Origin: an uncultured Parabacteroides sp. | Lineage (GTDB): Bacteria > Bacteroidota > Bacteroidia > Bacteroidales > Tannerellaceae | Direction: 5' to 3' | NCBI RefSeq assembly: GCF_905196875.1 | Contig: NZ_CAJJWO010000018.1 | Coordinates: forward strand, 1-64,000 | DNA: 64,000 nt | Shown: one piece after another, positions 8,932 to 17,122 of the stretch | Position numbering within the stretch: the first letter of the stretch is position 1 | How the letters are laid out: every line of letters starts with the position of its first letter | Program-made: the position numbers and the translations under genes | The notes under the pieces: model-generated | Told to the model about the DNA's origin: nothing | The model's input: the letters and a program-made list of their open reading frames with translations, nothing else | Databases searched by the model: none

Positions 8932-9545
8932 TCTTTCTTGGCTTTATAATTAGTAACATGCCCGGGGATAATCATCATAAATACGAATGATAAACCGAAG
9001 TAAAGATACCACAAAATTGTTACTTTTTCTCCCATCATCAGCATAGTTAGCATATAAATGGCAATGATGAAGGCTACTAAAGGAGTATAGATCATCCAGC
9101 GCCCTTGTACGATAATACCGGTAATAGATACTCCCAAACCGCAGTATATCAGGGATAACGGTAGCATAAGAATGAAGTCGACGTATCTACCGAAAATAAA
9201 CTCGATGGTACCTGTAGTCAGGAAAGTGATGATAAACATCCAACCCATTACCTGCCATACCTGCATGATTACTTTGTCGGTATAGGTAACGACTTTTGGA
9301 GGTTGTTGCTTTTTCCAGTAAGCGATGAAGGGCCATACAACAAACATCAGCATCCATCCCCAGCTCCATACTAAATTGTGTGTCAGGGTAATCAGTGTAA
9401 AGAGTATAATCGACAGGGCGGTCGTGAAATAACCCCATACCAGGAGATAATTCCCCTGACCGATCTCCATATTCTTTTTGCTGGAGTTTATCATTTGTGT
9501 GATAAGTTCCAGGCTTTCTTTCTCGTTCAATTGTTTTTCTTCCAT
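8916..9545 (-). CDS. Six-helix inner-membrane protein, unknown function
   Basis: The 209-aa protein has a polar, acidic N-terminal stretch of about 28 residues (MEEKQLNEKESLELIT) and then about six hydrophobic helices arranged as three hairpins, ending in a short basic tail (KAKKECLKN). I do not recognise a catalytic motif. Membrane proteins of this kind are often found directly before small winged-helix regulators in Bacteroidetes. It starts 12 bp after the outer-membrane barrel gene and overlaps the regulator gene, so it is part of the four-gene operon. Confidence 0.75.
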   Translation of the reverse strand: MEEKQLNEKESLELITQMINSSKKNMEIGQGNYLLVWGYFTTALSIILFTLITLTHNLVWSWGWMLMFVVWPFIAYWKKQQPPKVVTYTDKVIMQVWQVMGWMFIITFLTTGTIEFIFGRYVDFILMLPLSLIYCGLGVSITGIIVQGRWMIYTPLVAFIIAIYMLTMLMMGEKVTILWYLYFGLSFVFMMIIPGHVTNYKAKKECLKN

Positions 9546-9557
9546 GATACGTTTGTT

Positions 9558-11936
9558 TTATTTGTCATTTAATCTGTTTATTTCTGAATCGGAACTTCGT
9601 TCGACAGTTCTCTTTTTCACCTTTTGCCCGCTGTTGAAGTTCCAGGCCAAAGATACTTTAAATATCCGTCCCTGATGTCCGCTTTCAAAATGACTTTGCG
9701 CGGTATAAGCTTCGATATGGCTGGCAAAGTTATTGTAGCGATTGAAAATATTGTCGACCGAGGCGGTTATAAGCAACCGGTTATTGGCCAGCTTCTTCCG
9801 GACGGACAGGTTGAATATATGCCGGGACGCAATTTCGCTGTTGCCCGAATACAAACGGCTGGTTCCGTTATACTGTGCTTCCAATGTAATATTTGCAGGT
9901 AGTATAAAAGACAGGTTCGCATTGGCAAAAGCCAGATAATGATGCGCGAAGCCAGCCGTTTCGGTCATGCGGATATCCTGGCGGACACCTACGAAATTAG
10001 CAGAAAGGCTGCACCATGAAACCGGTTGCACGGGTATATTGGCGGCAATGAACCAGTGGTTTTCGACATCATGATTTTCGTAAGTGATGAACGATACATC
10101 GGGATTGGCGGCATCTTCTTTGCAGAATTCCCGGATCAGGTCGCGATGCAGGTTGCCGCCTATCGTCAGTGTATACCGGTAATTATAGACGATGGTTGCA
10201 CTGAAACGGTTGATATGCGTCGGTTTCAGGTACGGGTTTCCCATGTTGTAGCTATAATCGGACGTTTGAAGACGGTTTGGATTGAGAGTGTAGAAGGCCG
10301 GACGTTCGATGTTGCGGGCATATTGGGCTACAAACAGCCAGGTTTTCAGGTTGTTGAATGCGTATGTCGCGCTCAGGTTGGGAAAGAGGTCGAAATAATC
10401 CCGCCGGATACGGTCGCTTTCGTTCGAAGTCCGGGTATACTCTCCCCTCAACCCGGCGATAAACGACCAGCGGTCGATCTCAGTCGTGAAGGAGGCGTAT
10501 GCTCCCAGAATGTTTTCATTGTATTTGAGCGCATATCCGTAATCCGGATTGGCAGTCCACTTCCGCTCTTCCGACAAGCCTTCGTACTGGGAGTTATCAT
10601 CCATGAATGTATGCGTATACTTTATTCCGGCGTTCAGCGACATTCCTTTCCTGATATGCTTCTTCATTGAAACGTCGGTGGTGACGATCTCGTAGATGGC
10701 ATTTGCATTGCTGCGGTAGGTGCTGTCTTTATCCCCGTAGTGTAGCCGCTGCAGGACATGGTAGTCGTTCTTCCCGGTCGACTTCTTATTGGCGTAATCC
10801 ACGATCAGTTTAAGGATGGAGCCTTTACTGTCAAAATGGTGCAGATAGTTGGCGGTGGCGGATAAGGTATTGTAATCCTCCTTCTGGCGATAATCGCCTG
10901 AGCTGTTTACCATAACTCCGTTCTTCGTCAATTCGGTCTGGCTCGAAGAGCTTCCTTTGGATACTTGTCTTATATATTCGATTTCTCCACCGATACTGTT
11001 GAGCGTATCGATTTCGAAGATTGTACCGATGCGTCCGGTGCCGTAGTTGGAACGGTTTTCGAATTCGGAACGGCTGGAAAAACGGTTGTTGCTGTCCGGG
11101 TATATCCGTTCGGAAGACATTTCGCTGTCATTCTCGGGCGTGAAAGAACCGGAGACGGCAGCGTTTACCATCCATTTCCCGATACGTGCATTCAGTGTTC
11201 CCGAAGGAAGATAGCGGTTCAGGGAAGAGGATAAGCCTGCCCCCATAATTACACTGCCCTGGATACCGTTGTTTTGCCGCCGGCGAAGCGAGATCAGTAT
11301 GATTCCACCTCGTGAATTGGCTTCATATTCAGCTCCTGCAATCGGTATTACTTCTATCCGTTTTATATATTCCGACTTCAGGGAGCGCAGGTAGGCCATG
11401 AGTTCCCCGCCGGTCAGTCTGATCTCCCGGTTGTCGACGAATACTTTCGTGCCCTGGGCGCCGTTGATGGAAATGTCGTCTTCTGCCAGCCAGACGCCCG
11501 GTGCCTGCGACAGCAATTCTGTTCCGTCTTTTCCCGCTGACGGTGAAACCGATATGACAAACCGGTCTGCTTTACGTTCGATATTCCTGGCTTGTACCAC
11601 CACCTCTTTCAGGGAATAGGTGGAGGTCTTTAGGACAAGGGTATCCTGGCCGTATACCGGTAATTGTATGTCTTTTCGTATCGGTTCGTATCCGATACAT
11701 TGAGCGATTACCGTGTATGATCCGGCTTTTGCTTCCAGGATGTAATTACCGTTGCTGTCGGTTGTCCCGCCGGCTTTCTGATCGTTATCCTGTAGCAAAA
11801 CGACTGTTGCATACTCTACTCCGTTTCCCTGCTCATCGGTCAGACGACCGGAATAGGGTTTTGTTTCTGCCGGCTTTTGGGCTATACCCGCAAAGCCGGC
11901 AGAAAACAGGTGCATTAGGAATAGGAGCCTTTTCAT
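9558..11936 (-). CDS. TonB-receptor-like outer membrane beta-barrel protein
   Basis: The 792-aa protein has a signal peptide (cleavage after about residue 18), a CarboxypepD-regulatory-like domain (SGRLTDEQGNGVEYATV to about residue 105), a plug-like domain (LKEVVVQARNIERKADR to about residue 215) and a long C-terminal barrel of the OMP_b-brl_3 kind. The plug lacks an obvious TonB box, and the family is often annotated as outer membrane beta-barrel rather than a true TonB receptor. No SusD partner is present. It lies 4 bp after the DUF2141 gene and 12 bp before the membrane-protein gene, so all are probably on one mRNA. The substrate is unknown. Confidence 0.85.
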   Translation of the reverse strand: MKRLLFLMHLFSAGFAGIAQKPAETKPYSGRLTDEQGNGVEYATVVLLQDNDQKAGGTTDSNGNYILEAKAGSYTVIAQCIGYEPIRKDIQLPVYGQDTLVLKTSTYSLKEVVVQARNIERKADRFVISVSPSAGKDGTELLSQAPGVWLAEDDISINGAQGTKVFVDNREIRLTGGELMAYLRSLKSEYIKRIEVIPIAGAEYEANSRGGIILISLRRRQNNGIQGSVIMGAGLSSSLNRYLPSGTLNARIGKWMVNAAVSGSFTPENDSEMSSERIYPDSNNRFSSRSEFENRSNYGTGRIGTIFEIDTLNSIGGEIEYIRQVSKGSSSSQTELTKNGVMVNSSGDYRQKEDYNTLSATANYLHHFDSKGSILKLIVDYANKKSTGKNDYHVLQRLHYGDKDSTYRSNANAIYEIVTTDVSMKKHIRKGMSLNAGIKYTHTFMDDNSQYEGLSEERKWTANPDYGYALKYNENILGAYASFTTEIDRWSFIAGLRGEYTRTSNESDRIRRDYFDLFPNLSATYAFNNLKTWLFVAQYARNIERPAFYTLNPNRLQTSDYSYNMGNPYLKPTHINRFSATIVYNYRYTLTIGGNLHRDLIREFCKEDAANPDVSFITYENHDVENHWFIAANIPVQPVSWCSLSANFVGVRQDIRMTETAGFAHHYLAFANANLSFILPANITLEAQYNGTSRLYSGNSEIASRHIFNLSVRKKLANNRLLITASVDNIFNRYNNFASHIEAYTAQSHFESGHQGRIFKVSLAWNFNSGQKVKKRTVERSSDSEINRLNDK

Positions 11937-11940
11937 GATT

Positions 11941-12315
11941 TTATTCGTTTGACGGATAATATAACTTCAACTTAACTGTTTCTTCCTCTTTCTGAGTTTT
12001 ACAGTTTTTCATTGCATATCCTTCCGCAGGCATTTTGTTGTCTGTGAAATCCATCTTATAATTACCGTTCTCATCATGAAAAACCGAAAGGTCGAACTGT
12101 TCCCATTCTACATTCTCAAGGGTAATGGTGGCTTCTCCTTTTTCCGGTTTTGCCATGCCGTAAACAGGTTGACTCTCTTTTCCGTACTGGGCCATGACAA
12201 GGATCGTACCTTGCTCTCCCCGGATATTGCTTACTTTTACAATAATGGTGCGTGCCCCGACTGTGCTATAACTGAAAATCATTGCCAGAATGATTAATAA
12301 TGCTGCTCGTTTCAT
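11941..12315 (-). CDS. DUF2141 family secreted protein
   Basis: This 124-aa protein has a signal peptide (MKRAALLIILAMIFSY to about residue 21) and a small beta-sandwich domain with the DUF2141 hallmark: FHDENGNYKMDF followed by MPAEGYAM. The DxNxNxxxD-like loop suggests a metal-binding loop. Members are periplasmic or outer-membrane associated and of unknown function. I start at 12315, since a frame open to 12399 would place translation through the leader operator. It is the first gene of the operon. Confidence 0.82.
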   Translation of the reverse strand: MKRAALLIILAMIFSYSTVGARTIIVKVSNIRGEQGTILVMAQYGKESQPVYGMAKPEKGEATITLENVEWEQFDLSVFHDENGNYKMDFTDNKMPAEGYAMKNCKTQKEEETVKLKLYYPSNE

Positions 12316-12347
12316 CGTTTCTCTTTCTTTAAATGGTGAAATAAATA

Positions 12348-12364
12348 AGTTTATAATATAAACC
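12348..12364. promoter_or_regulatory. Operator-like palindrome 2 (leader)
   Basis: AGTTTA-TAATA-TAAACC, a 6-5-6 palindrome nearly identical to the one in the promoter. It sits in the mRNA leader about 33 bp before the DUF2141 start codon, where bound protein would act as a roadblock. Confidence 0.65.
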
Positions 12365-12416
12365 ATGTATGGATTAAAAAAGTGTAAGGAGCTGCGCATT
12401 TCTCACCTACACGCTG

Positions 12417-12448
12417 CAAATATAAAATGGTTTATGTTGTAAACCAAA
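12417..12448 (-). promoter_or_regulatory. Promoter of the four-gene envelope operon
   Basis: On the minus strand a -33 TTTG (plus 12445-12448) and a -7 TATATTTG (plus 12417-12424) are separated by 20 bp. Both boxes match the Bacteroidetes consensus. Transcription would begin near 12409, giving a leader of about 95 nt. Confidence 0.75.
12429..12445. promoter_or_regulatory. Operator-like palindrome 1 (promoter spacer)
   Basis: GGTTTA-TGTTG-TAAACC, a perfect 6-5-6 palindrome that fills the space between the -33 and -7 boxes. Binding here should exclude RNA polymerase. Confidence 0.7.
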
Positions 12449-12590
12449 TAATATAGAAGGAAAATGATGGAATACGGCATAAATTTATTTTTCGATGGGA
12501 TCTGACAGGAGTTATATGCCTTACTAAATCAAATGTTTTTAAAGTCGTCGTTTCCATAGTTGTATATGTTATAGTCTGATACAAAGATAT

Positions 12591-12636
12591 GTATGATAAT
12601 TGACAAACGGTTACTCCGTTTCGTCAATTATCATAC
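12591..12636. repeat. 20-bp hairpin overlapping the mnmA stop codon
   Basis: GTATGATAATTGAC (12591-12604) and GTCAATTATCATAC (12623-12636) are perfect complements. The inner AAACGG/CCGTTT also pairs, with one bulged base and a 5-nt loop. It spans the last codons and stop of mnmA (stop at 12611-12613). There is no long T-tract, so it may be an mRNA 3'-end stabiliser or a weak terminator. Confidence 0.65.
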
Positions 12637-13687
12637 CGCTTCCCAGACAAAGGCGATGATCTTTATCGTAGACAACACCGTACTGGCCCGGGGCGATTCC
12701 CTGTATTTTGTTCTCTGATTCGATACGGTACAGGTCGCCTATACGGCGGATACGTCCAGGAGTGAAGTCTGGTGTATGACGGATTTTGAAGGTGATCTCC
12801 TTCTCATCGGCGAATTCTCCCCACGGATCTTCGGTGATGAAGTCGAAACCGTGCAGGTTGATCGTTTTGCCGTACTGGGTTTCCGGGTCATAACCGTTGG
12901 ATACGTAGATGATATTGCGTTTGATATCTTTTTTGATAACGAACCAAGGACCTCCGCTAAGGCCTAATCCTTTGCGTTGTCCGATGGTATGGAACCAGTA
13001 ACCGTTGTGTTTACCCAGTACTTTGCCTGTTTCCAGTTCGACGATCTTACCGACGCGCTTACCCAGGTAACGTTCGATAAAGTCGTTGTAGTTGATCTTT
13101 CCGAGGAAACAGATTCCCTGGCTGTCCTTACGCATGGCGCTTGGCAGTTTTTGTTCAGCGGCAATAGCACGTACTTCGGCTTTCATCAGGTGGCCGATGG
13201 GGAACATCAGTTTCTGTATTTGCAACCGGGTGATTTGTCCGAGGAAATCGGTCTGGTCTTTCACCGGGTCTTTGGCGGTAGAAAGCCAAACTTTTCCGTC
13301 GATCTCAGTCGTTGTGGCATAATGGCCGGTTGCGATCTTGTCGAAGTCTTTTCCCCATTTCTCTTCGAAGCAACCGAATTTGATGAATTTGTTGCACATC
13401 ATATCCGGGTTGGGAGTGAGGCCGCGTTTCACCGAGTCGATCGTGTAGCTGACCACTTTGTCCCAATATTCATCATGTAGGGATACCACTTCGAAGCGGC
13501 AACCGTATTTGCGTGCTATATAAGATGTTATTTCTATGTCTTCTTCGGCAGGGCAGTCGATATATCCGTCTTTATCTTCCATACCGATACGGATATAGAA
13601 GATGGTAGGATCATATCCCGCCTCCTTCAACTGGTGGACTACTACGGAGCTGTCCACACCTCCTGATACTAATGCTGCTATTTCCAT
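12611..13687 (-). CDS. mnmA: tRNA 2-thiouridylase MnmA
   Basis: This 358-aa cytoplasmic enzyme adds sulfur to U34 of the tRNAs for Glu, Gln and Lys. The PP-loop SGGVDSSV lies at residues 8-15. The two catalytic cysteines are in NPDMMCNKFIKFG and GICFLGKI, and the C-terminal beta-barrel is complete. I place the start at 13687 (MEIAALVSG) because a -7 promoter element lies at 13709-13716, on top of the alternative ATG at 13711. Bacteroidales often carry two mnmA paralogues; only one is in this window. Confidence 0.95.
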   Translation of the reverse strand: MEIAALVSGGVDSSVVVHQLKEAGYDPTIFYIRIGMEDKDGYIDCPAEEDIEITSYIARKYGCRFEVVSLHDEYWDKVVSYTIDSVKRGLTPNPDMMCNKFIKFGCFEEKWGKDFDKIATGHYATTTEIDGKVWLSTAKDPVKDQTDFLGQITRLQIQKLMFPIGHLMKAEVRAIAAEQKLPSAMRKDSQGICFLGKINYNDFIERYLGKRVGKIVELETGKVLGKHNGYWFHTIGQRKGLGLSGGPWFVIKKDIKRNIIYVSNGYDPETQYGKTINLHGFDFITEDPWGEFADEKEITFKIRHTPDFTPGRIRRIGDLYRIESENKIQGIAPGQYGVVYDKDHRLCLGSGMIIDETE

Positions 13688-13708
13688 TCTTTCTAAATAT
13701 ATCGGATG

Positions 13709-13716
13709 CAAAGGTA
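13709..13716 (-). promoter_or_regulatory. -7 promoter element of mnmA
   Basis: TACCTTTG on the minus strand, an exact TAnnTTTG match, 22 bp before the chosen mnmA start. It rules out the more distal ATG at 13711. Confidence 0.6.
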
Positions 13717-13758
13717 CAAAATATTAGGGTGATATTCCTACGGGTTCGATTTATTCGT

Positions 13759-13766
13759 TACCTTTG
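13759..13766 (+). promoter_or_regulatory. -7 promoter element of the DPP III gene
   Basis: TACCTTTG on the plus strand, an exact TAnnTTTG match, 58 bp before the DPP III start. It is divergent from the mnmA promoter. Confidence 0.55.
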
Positions 13767-13823
13767 CGGGAGAGCCTTTCGTTGTAATACTTCAGAAAAA
13801 ACAAAAGAATTAGTATAAATAAT

Positions 13824-15881
13824 ATGAGAAATACAATTGTATCGCTTATGACAGCAATGGCATTAACCGCCTGCACAGGCCAGAAGGGGGATAACGCCCA
13901 GGTTCCGCAGGGAGAGTTCGATTACGTAGTAGACCAGTTCGCAGACCTGCAGATACTTCGCTATCAGGTTCCGGGATTCGAGTCTCTTTCGTTAAAACAA
14001 AAACAGTTATTATATCATCTGGCGGAAGCTGCACAGATGGGACGCGACATATTCTTCGACCAGAATTGCCGTTATAACCTGCCGATCCGCCGTACATTGG
14101 AGACAATTTATACGGAATATAAGGGAAATCGTGAAGATGCGCAGTTTAAAGCATTGGAGACTTATCTGAAGCGGGTATGGTTCTCCAGCGGTATCCACCA
14201 TCATTATGCTGAAGATAAGTTTGCTCCCGGTTTCACTCCCGAGTTCTTCCGGAGTTGTCTGGAGCAGGTCAACGTGTCGGATCTGCCTTTGCGTGAAGGA
14301 CAGACATTGGAACAATTTATTGCCGAAATATCTCCGGTAATCTTTGATCCGACTGTCTTGGCAAAACGAACCGTACAGAGTGGCGATCAGGATTGGATAC
14401 AGGCTTCAGCCAATAACTATTATGGTGGCGGTATCACTCAAAAAGAGGTGGAAGATTATTATGCAGCGATGAAAGTCGGTCAGGATACCGTCACTCCGAT
14501 TTCTTACGGACTGAACAGCCGGCTGGTGAAAGAAAACGGTAAGGTTGTAGAAAAAGTCTGGAAAGTAGGCGGTCTTTATTCAGCCGCGATCGAACAGATT
14601 GTAAAAGAACTTCAGAAGGCTGTTCCCTTTGCAGAGAATGAAGCGCAGAAAGCTATCATCGAGAAGTTGATCGCATATTATCAGACAGGCGATCTGAAAA
14701 CGTTCGATGCTTATTCGATCCTTTGGGTGGAAGATACTACCTCGGATGTGGACTTTGTGAACGGCTTTATCGAAACATACGGCGATCCGCTGGGAATGAA
14801 AGCCAGCTGGGAGTCAACCGTGAATTTTATCAATAAGGAAGCGACCAAACGTACGAAAGTGATCAGCGATAACGCGCAATGGTTCGAAGATCATTCTCCG
14901 GTAGACAGCCGCTTTAAGAAAGAAAAGGTGAAAGGGGTAAGTGCAAAAGTGATCACGATCTCTATGCTAGGTGGTGATTGTTATCCGGCTACTCCGATCG
15001 GTATTAACTTGCCGAATGCAGACTGGATCCGTCGTGATCACGGTTCTAAGTCCGTTACCATAGAGAATATAACCGAGGCTTACGACAAAGCATCGCAAGG
15101 TAATGGTTTCAATGAAGAGTTTATCTGGAGCGATACGGAACGTGAAGCTCTCAATAAATACGGCTTCCTGACCGACAACTTACATACCGACCTTCACGAA
15201 TGCCTTGGACATGGTTCCGGTAAGCTTTTACCCAATACAGAGTCGGGCGCTTTGAAAGCTTACGACTCTACTTTGGAAGAGGCCCGTGCCGACTTGTTTG
15301 GACTCTATTATCTGGGGGATCCGAAGCTGGTAGAGCTGGGGCTGGTACCGGATGGCGAAGCTTATAAAGCTGAGTATTACAAATACATCATGAACGGTTT
15401 GATGACACAGCTTGTCCGCATCGAAGCGGGTAAGAACGTGGAAGAAGCACACATGCGTAACCGTCAGCTGATAGCTAAATGGGCTTACGAAAACGGTAAA
15501 GCCGACAATGTAATCGAATACAAGAAACGTGACGGGAAGACATACGTCGTGGTGAACGATTACGAAAAGTTACGTACACTGTTCGGGACCCTTTTGGCCG
15601 AAGTTCAGCGTATCAAGAGCGAAGGCGACTTCTCCGCCGGCAAGAAGCTGGTAGAGGATTACGCCGTGAAGGTGGATCAGGCATTGCATGACGAAGTGCT
15701 TGCCCGTTATGTAAAACTGAACCTGGCACCATACAAAGGTTTCGTCAACCCGGTCATGAAAGAAGTGAAGAACGATAAAGGCGAAGTAACCGATATCGTG
15801 CTCGACTATACTGAAGGTTATACCGAACAAATGCTCCGTTACAGCAAAGATTATTCATTCCTCCCATCTTACAACGACTAA
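13824..15881 (+). CDS. Dipeptidyl peptidase III (M49 zinc peptidase)
   Basis: This 685-aa zinc metallopeptidase removes dipeptides from the N-termini of short peptides. The M49 zinc motif HEXXGH appears as HECLGH (residues 458-463), and the second motif EEARAD (from 485) supplies the third ligand. The Cys variant of HEXXGH resembles the Bacteroides thetaiotaomicron enzyme, where HELLGH is usual in animals. The N-terminus (MRNTIVSLMTAMALTAC) has a lipobox LTAC, so it should be a periplasm-facing or surface lipoprotein, unlike the cytosolic eukaryotic enzymes. It is followed after 6 bp by the AlkD-like gene, probably in one operon. Confidence 0.93.
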   Translation: MRNTIVSLMTAMALTACTGQKGDNAQVPQGEFDYVVDQFADLQILRYQVPGFESLSLKQKQLLYHLAEAAQMGRDIFFDQNCRYNLPIRRTLETIYTEYKGNREDAQFKALETYLKRVWFSSGIHHHYAEDKFAPGFTPEFFRSCLEQVNVSDLPLREGQTLEQFIAEISPVIFDPTVLAKRTVQSGDQDWIQASANNYYGGGITQKEVEDYYAAMKVGQDTVTPISYGLNSRLVKENGKVVEKVWKVGGLYSAAIEQIVKELQKAVPFAENEAQKAIIEKLIAYYQTGDLKTFDAYSILWVEDTTSDVDFVNGFIETYGDPLGMKASWESTVNFINKEATKRTKVISDNAQWFEDHSPVDSRFKKEKVKGVSAKVITISMLGGDCYPATPIGINLPNADWIRRDHGSKSVTIENITEAYDKASQGNGFNEEFIWSDTEREALNKYGFLTDNLHTDLHECLGHGSGKLLPNTESGALKAYDSTLEEARADLFGLYYLGDPKLVELGLVPDGEAYKAEYYKYIMNGLMTQLVRIEAGKNVEEAHMRNRQLIAKWAYENGKADNVIEYKKRDGKTYVVVNDYEKLRTLFGTLLAEVQRIKSEGDFSAGKKLVEDYAVKVDQALHDEVLARYVKLNLAPYKGFVNPVMKEVKNDKGEVTDIVLDYTEGYTEQMLRYSKDYSFLPSYND

Positions 15882-15887
15882 GCGAAT

Positions 15888-16571
15888 ATGTTGCAAGACC
15901 AATTAAGAGAAATACGTACCCAACTCCGCATGGCTATGAATGGAGTTATCTCCACCAGCATGCGGGAGAAAGGGGTAGTTTATAAACTGAACTTCGGTGT
16001 TCCTCTACCCGAAGTCAAGCAGATTGCGGCAACGCATCAGCCCAGCTCGGAACTGGCAGCGGCTTTGTGGCAGGAAGACATTCGCGAGTTCAAGCTGCTG
16101 GCTCCCTTGTTGCAGCCCGTTGAGGAATTTCCGTTTAAACAGGCCGAGCAATGGGTGAAAGAAATACCTTACCTGGAAATTGCGGAGCAATGCAGCCGTA
16201 ACCTTTTCTGCAAACTACCCTATGCCGATAATCTCCTCCTCGGACTTATCTTTAATGTAGAGGATGAGTATGCCCGTACGGTAGCCTATCTCATTTGGAC
16301 AGAATTGTTTAAGGAAGGGAAGACGGTGTCTGCTCCGGTAAGAGCCGCCTTCATTGTAGAATGTATGCGTACGGTTGCCTGGCCCGACTTCGGCGTTTCC
16401 TGGAAAGAGAAGCAGGCGGCGGTGAGGGCAATGAAATTTTACGGACGTCAGTCTGCCGATCGTGCCAAACAAATATTGAGCGGTTTCGATGACTTTACGG
16501 AGTTTATGAAGACTCCCGAAGGGCAGGAAATCTATAATGAATTAAAATTTGAATTTGAATATTATAGCTAA
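15888..16571 (+). CDS. DNA alkylation repair (AlkD-like) HEAT-repeat protein
   Basis: The 227-aa, largely helical protein resembles the AlkD/AlkC-type DNA glycosylase family (PF08713). It shows the characteristic N-terminal GVPLPEVKQIAATH, a helix with LAAALWQEDIREFKLLAPLL, and VEDEYARTVAYLIWTELFKEGK in the repeat region. Such proteins excise alkylated bases, but some short Bacteroidetes members may have lost activity. It lies 6 bp downstream of the DPP III gene. The assignment to the family is good; activity is not shown by the sequence. Confidence 0.82.
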   Translation: MLQDQLREIRTQLRMAMNGVISTSMREKGVVYKLNFGVPLPEVKQIAATHQPSSELAAALWQEDIREFKLLAPLLQPVEEFPFKQAEQWVKEIPYLEIAEQCSRNLFCKLPYADNLLLGLIFNVEDEYARTVAYLIWTELFKEGKTVSAPVRAAFIVECMRTVAWPDFGVSWKEKQAAVRAMKFYGRQSADRAKQILSGFDDFTEFMKTPEGQEIYNELKFEFEYYS

Positions 16572-16574
16572 GGC

Positions 16575-16604
16575 TTTGCGTTTAAAATAAATGCGCTAAC
16601 TTTG
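16575..16604 (+). promoter_or_regulatory. Promoter of the Fur-family gene
   Basis: A -33 TTTG (16575-16578) and a -7 TAACTTTG (16597-16604) are separated by 18 bp, an excellent consensus match. It lies just after the AlkD-like stop and so separates the two transcripts. It also overlaps a potential TTG start at 16602, which is therefore not used. Confidence 0.75.
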
Positions 16605-16628
16605 TCGGTCGCGTGGTGTCGCAACAGA

Positions 16629-17093
16629 ATGGATGAAAAGAAGTACATAGAGATGAAACAGTCATTTACGGAGTATCTGACTGAGAAAAAACTACGAAAG
16701 ACCGAAGAAAGATATGCTATCTTTGAATGCATATGCGGTTTCTCTGGTCATTTCGACATGTACTCACTTCAGGAAAAGCTGGAAGAAACAAACTTCCATG
16801 TGAGTAAGGCTACGCTTTACAATACACTGGATGTGTTGGAGGATGGAGGGATGATTGTGCGGCATCAATTGAACGCTCAGTCGGTTCAATACGAACTGCG
16901 GGCCCTGGCGGAAACGCATTTGCATCTGATCTGTATGAAGTGCGGGGCGATCAGGGAAATGAAAGACAGCGTGTTGAAAAAGGATGTCTGCAATTTGAAG
17001 ATATCCCGTTTCACACCCGAGTTTCATTCGTTATATATCTACGGGATATGCAGCAAATGTAAATTCAAGCTTCAGCAAAGAATTGGAAAATAA
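16629..17093 (+). CDS. Fur/PerR family metalloregulator
   Basis: This 154-aa protein has the Fur fold: a winged helix (residues ~12-90, with FHVSKATLYNTLDVLEDGG) and a metal-binding dimerisation domain with the regulatory ligands in ETHLHLI and two structural zinc CxxC pairs (CMKC and CSKC). It represses genes when loaded with its metal, probably iron or, as PerR, peroxide-sensing iron or manganese. Fur, PerR and Zur cannot be told apart with confidence here. I choose the ATG at 16629 because the promoter excludes a start further upstream; ATG 16653 is an alternative. purA follows after 29 bp. Confidence 0.88.
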   Translation: MDEKKYIEMKQSFTEYLTEKKLRKTEERYAIFECICGFSGHFDMYSLQEKLEETNFHVSKATLYNTLDVLEDGGMIVRHQLNAQSVQYELRALAETHLHLICMKCGAIREMKDSVLKKDVCNLKISRFTPEFHSLYIYGICSKCKFKLQQRIGK

Positions 17094-17122
17094 GAATATT
17101 AACAGCCTATTATAAAGATAAA

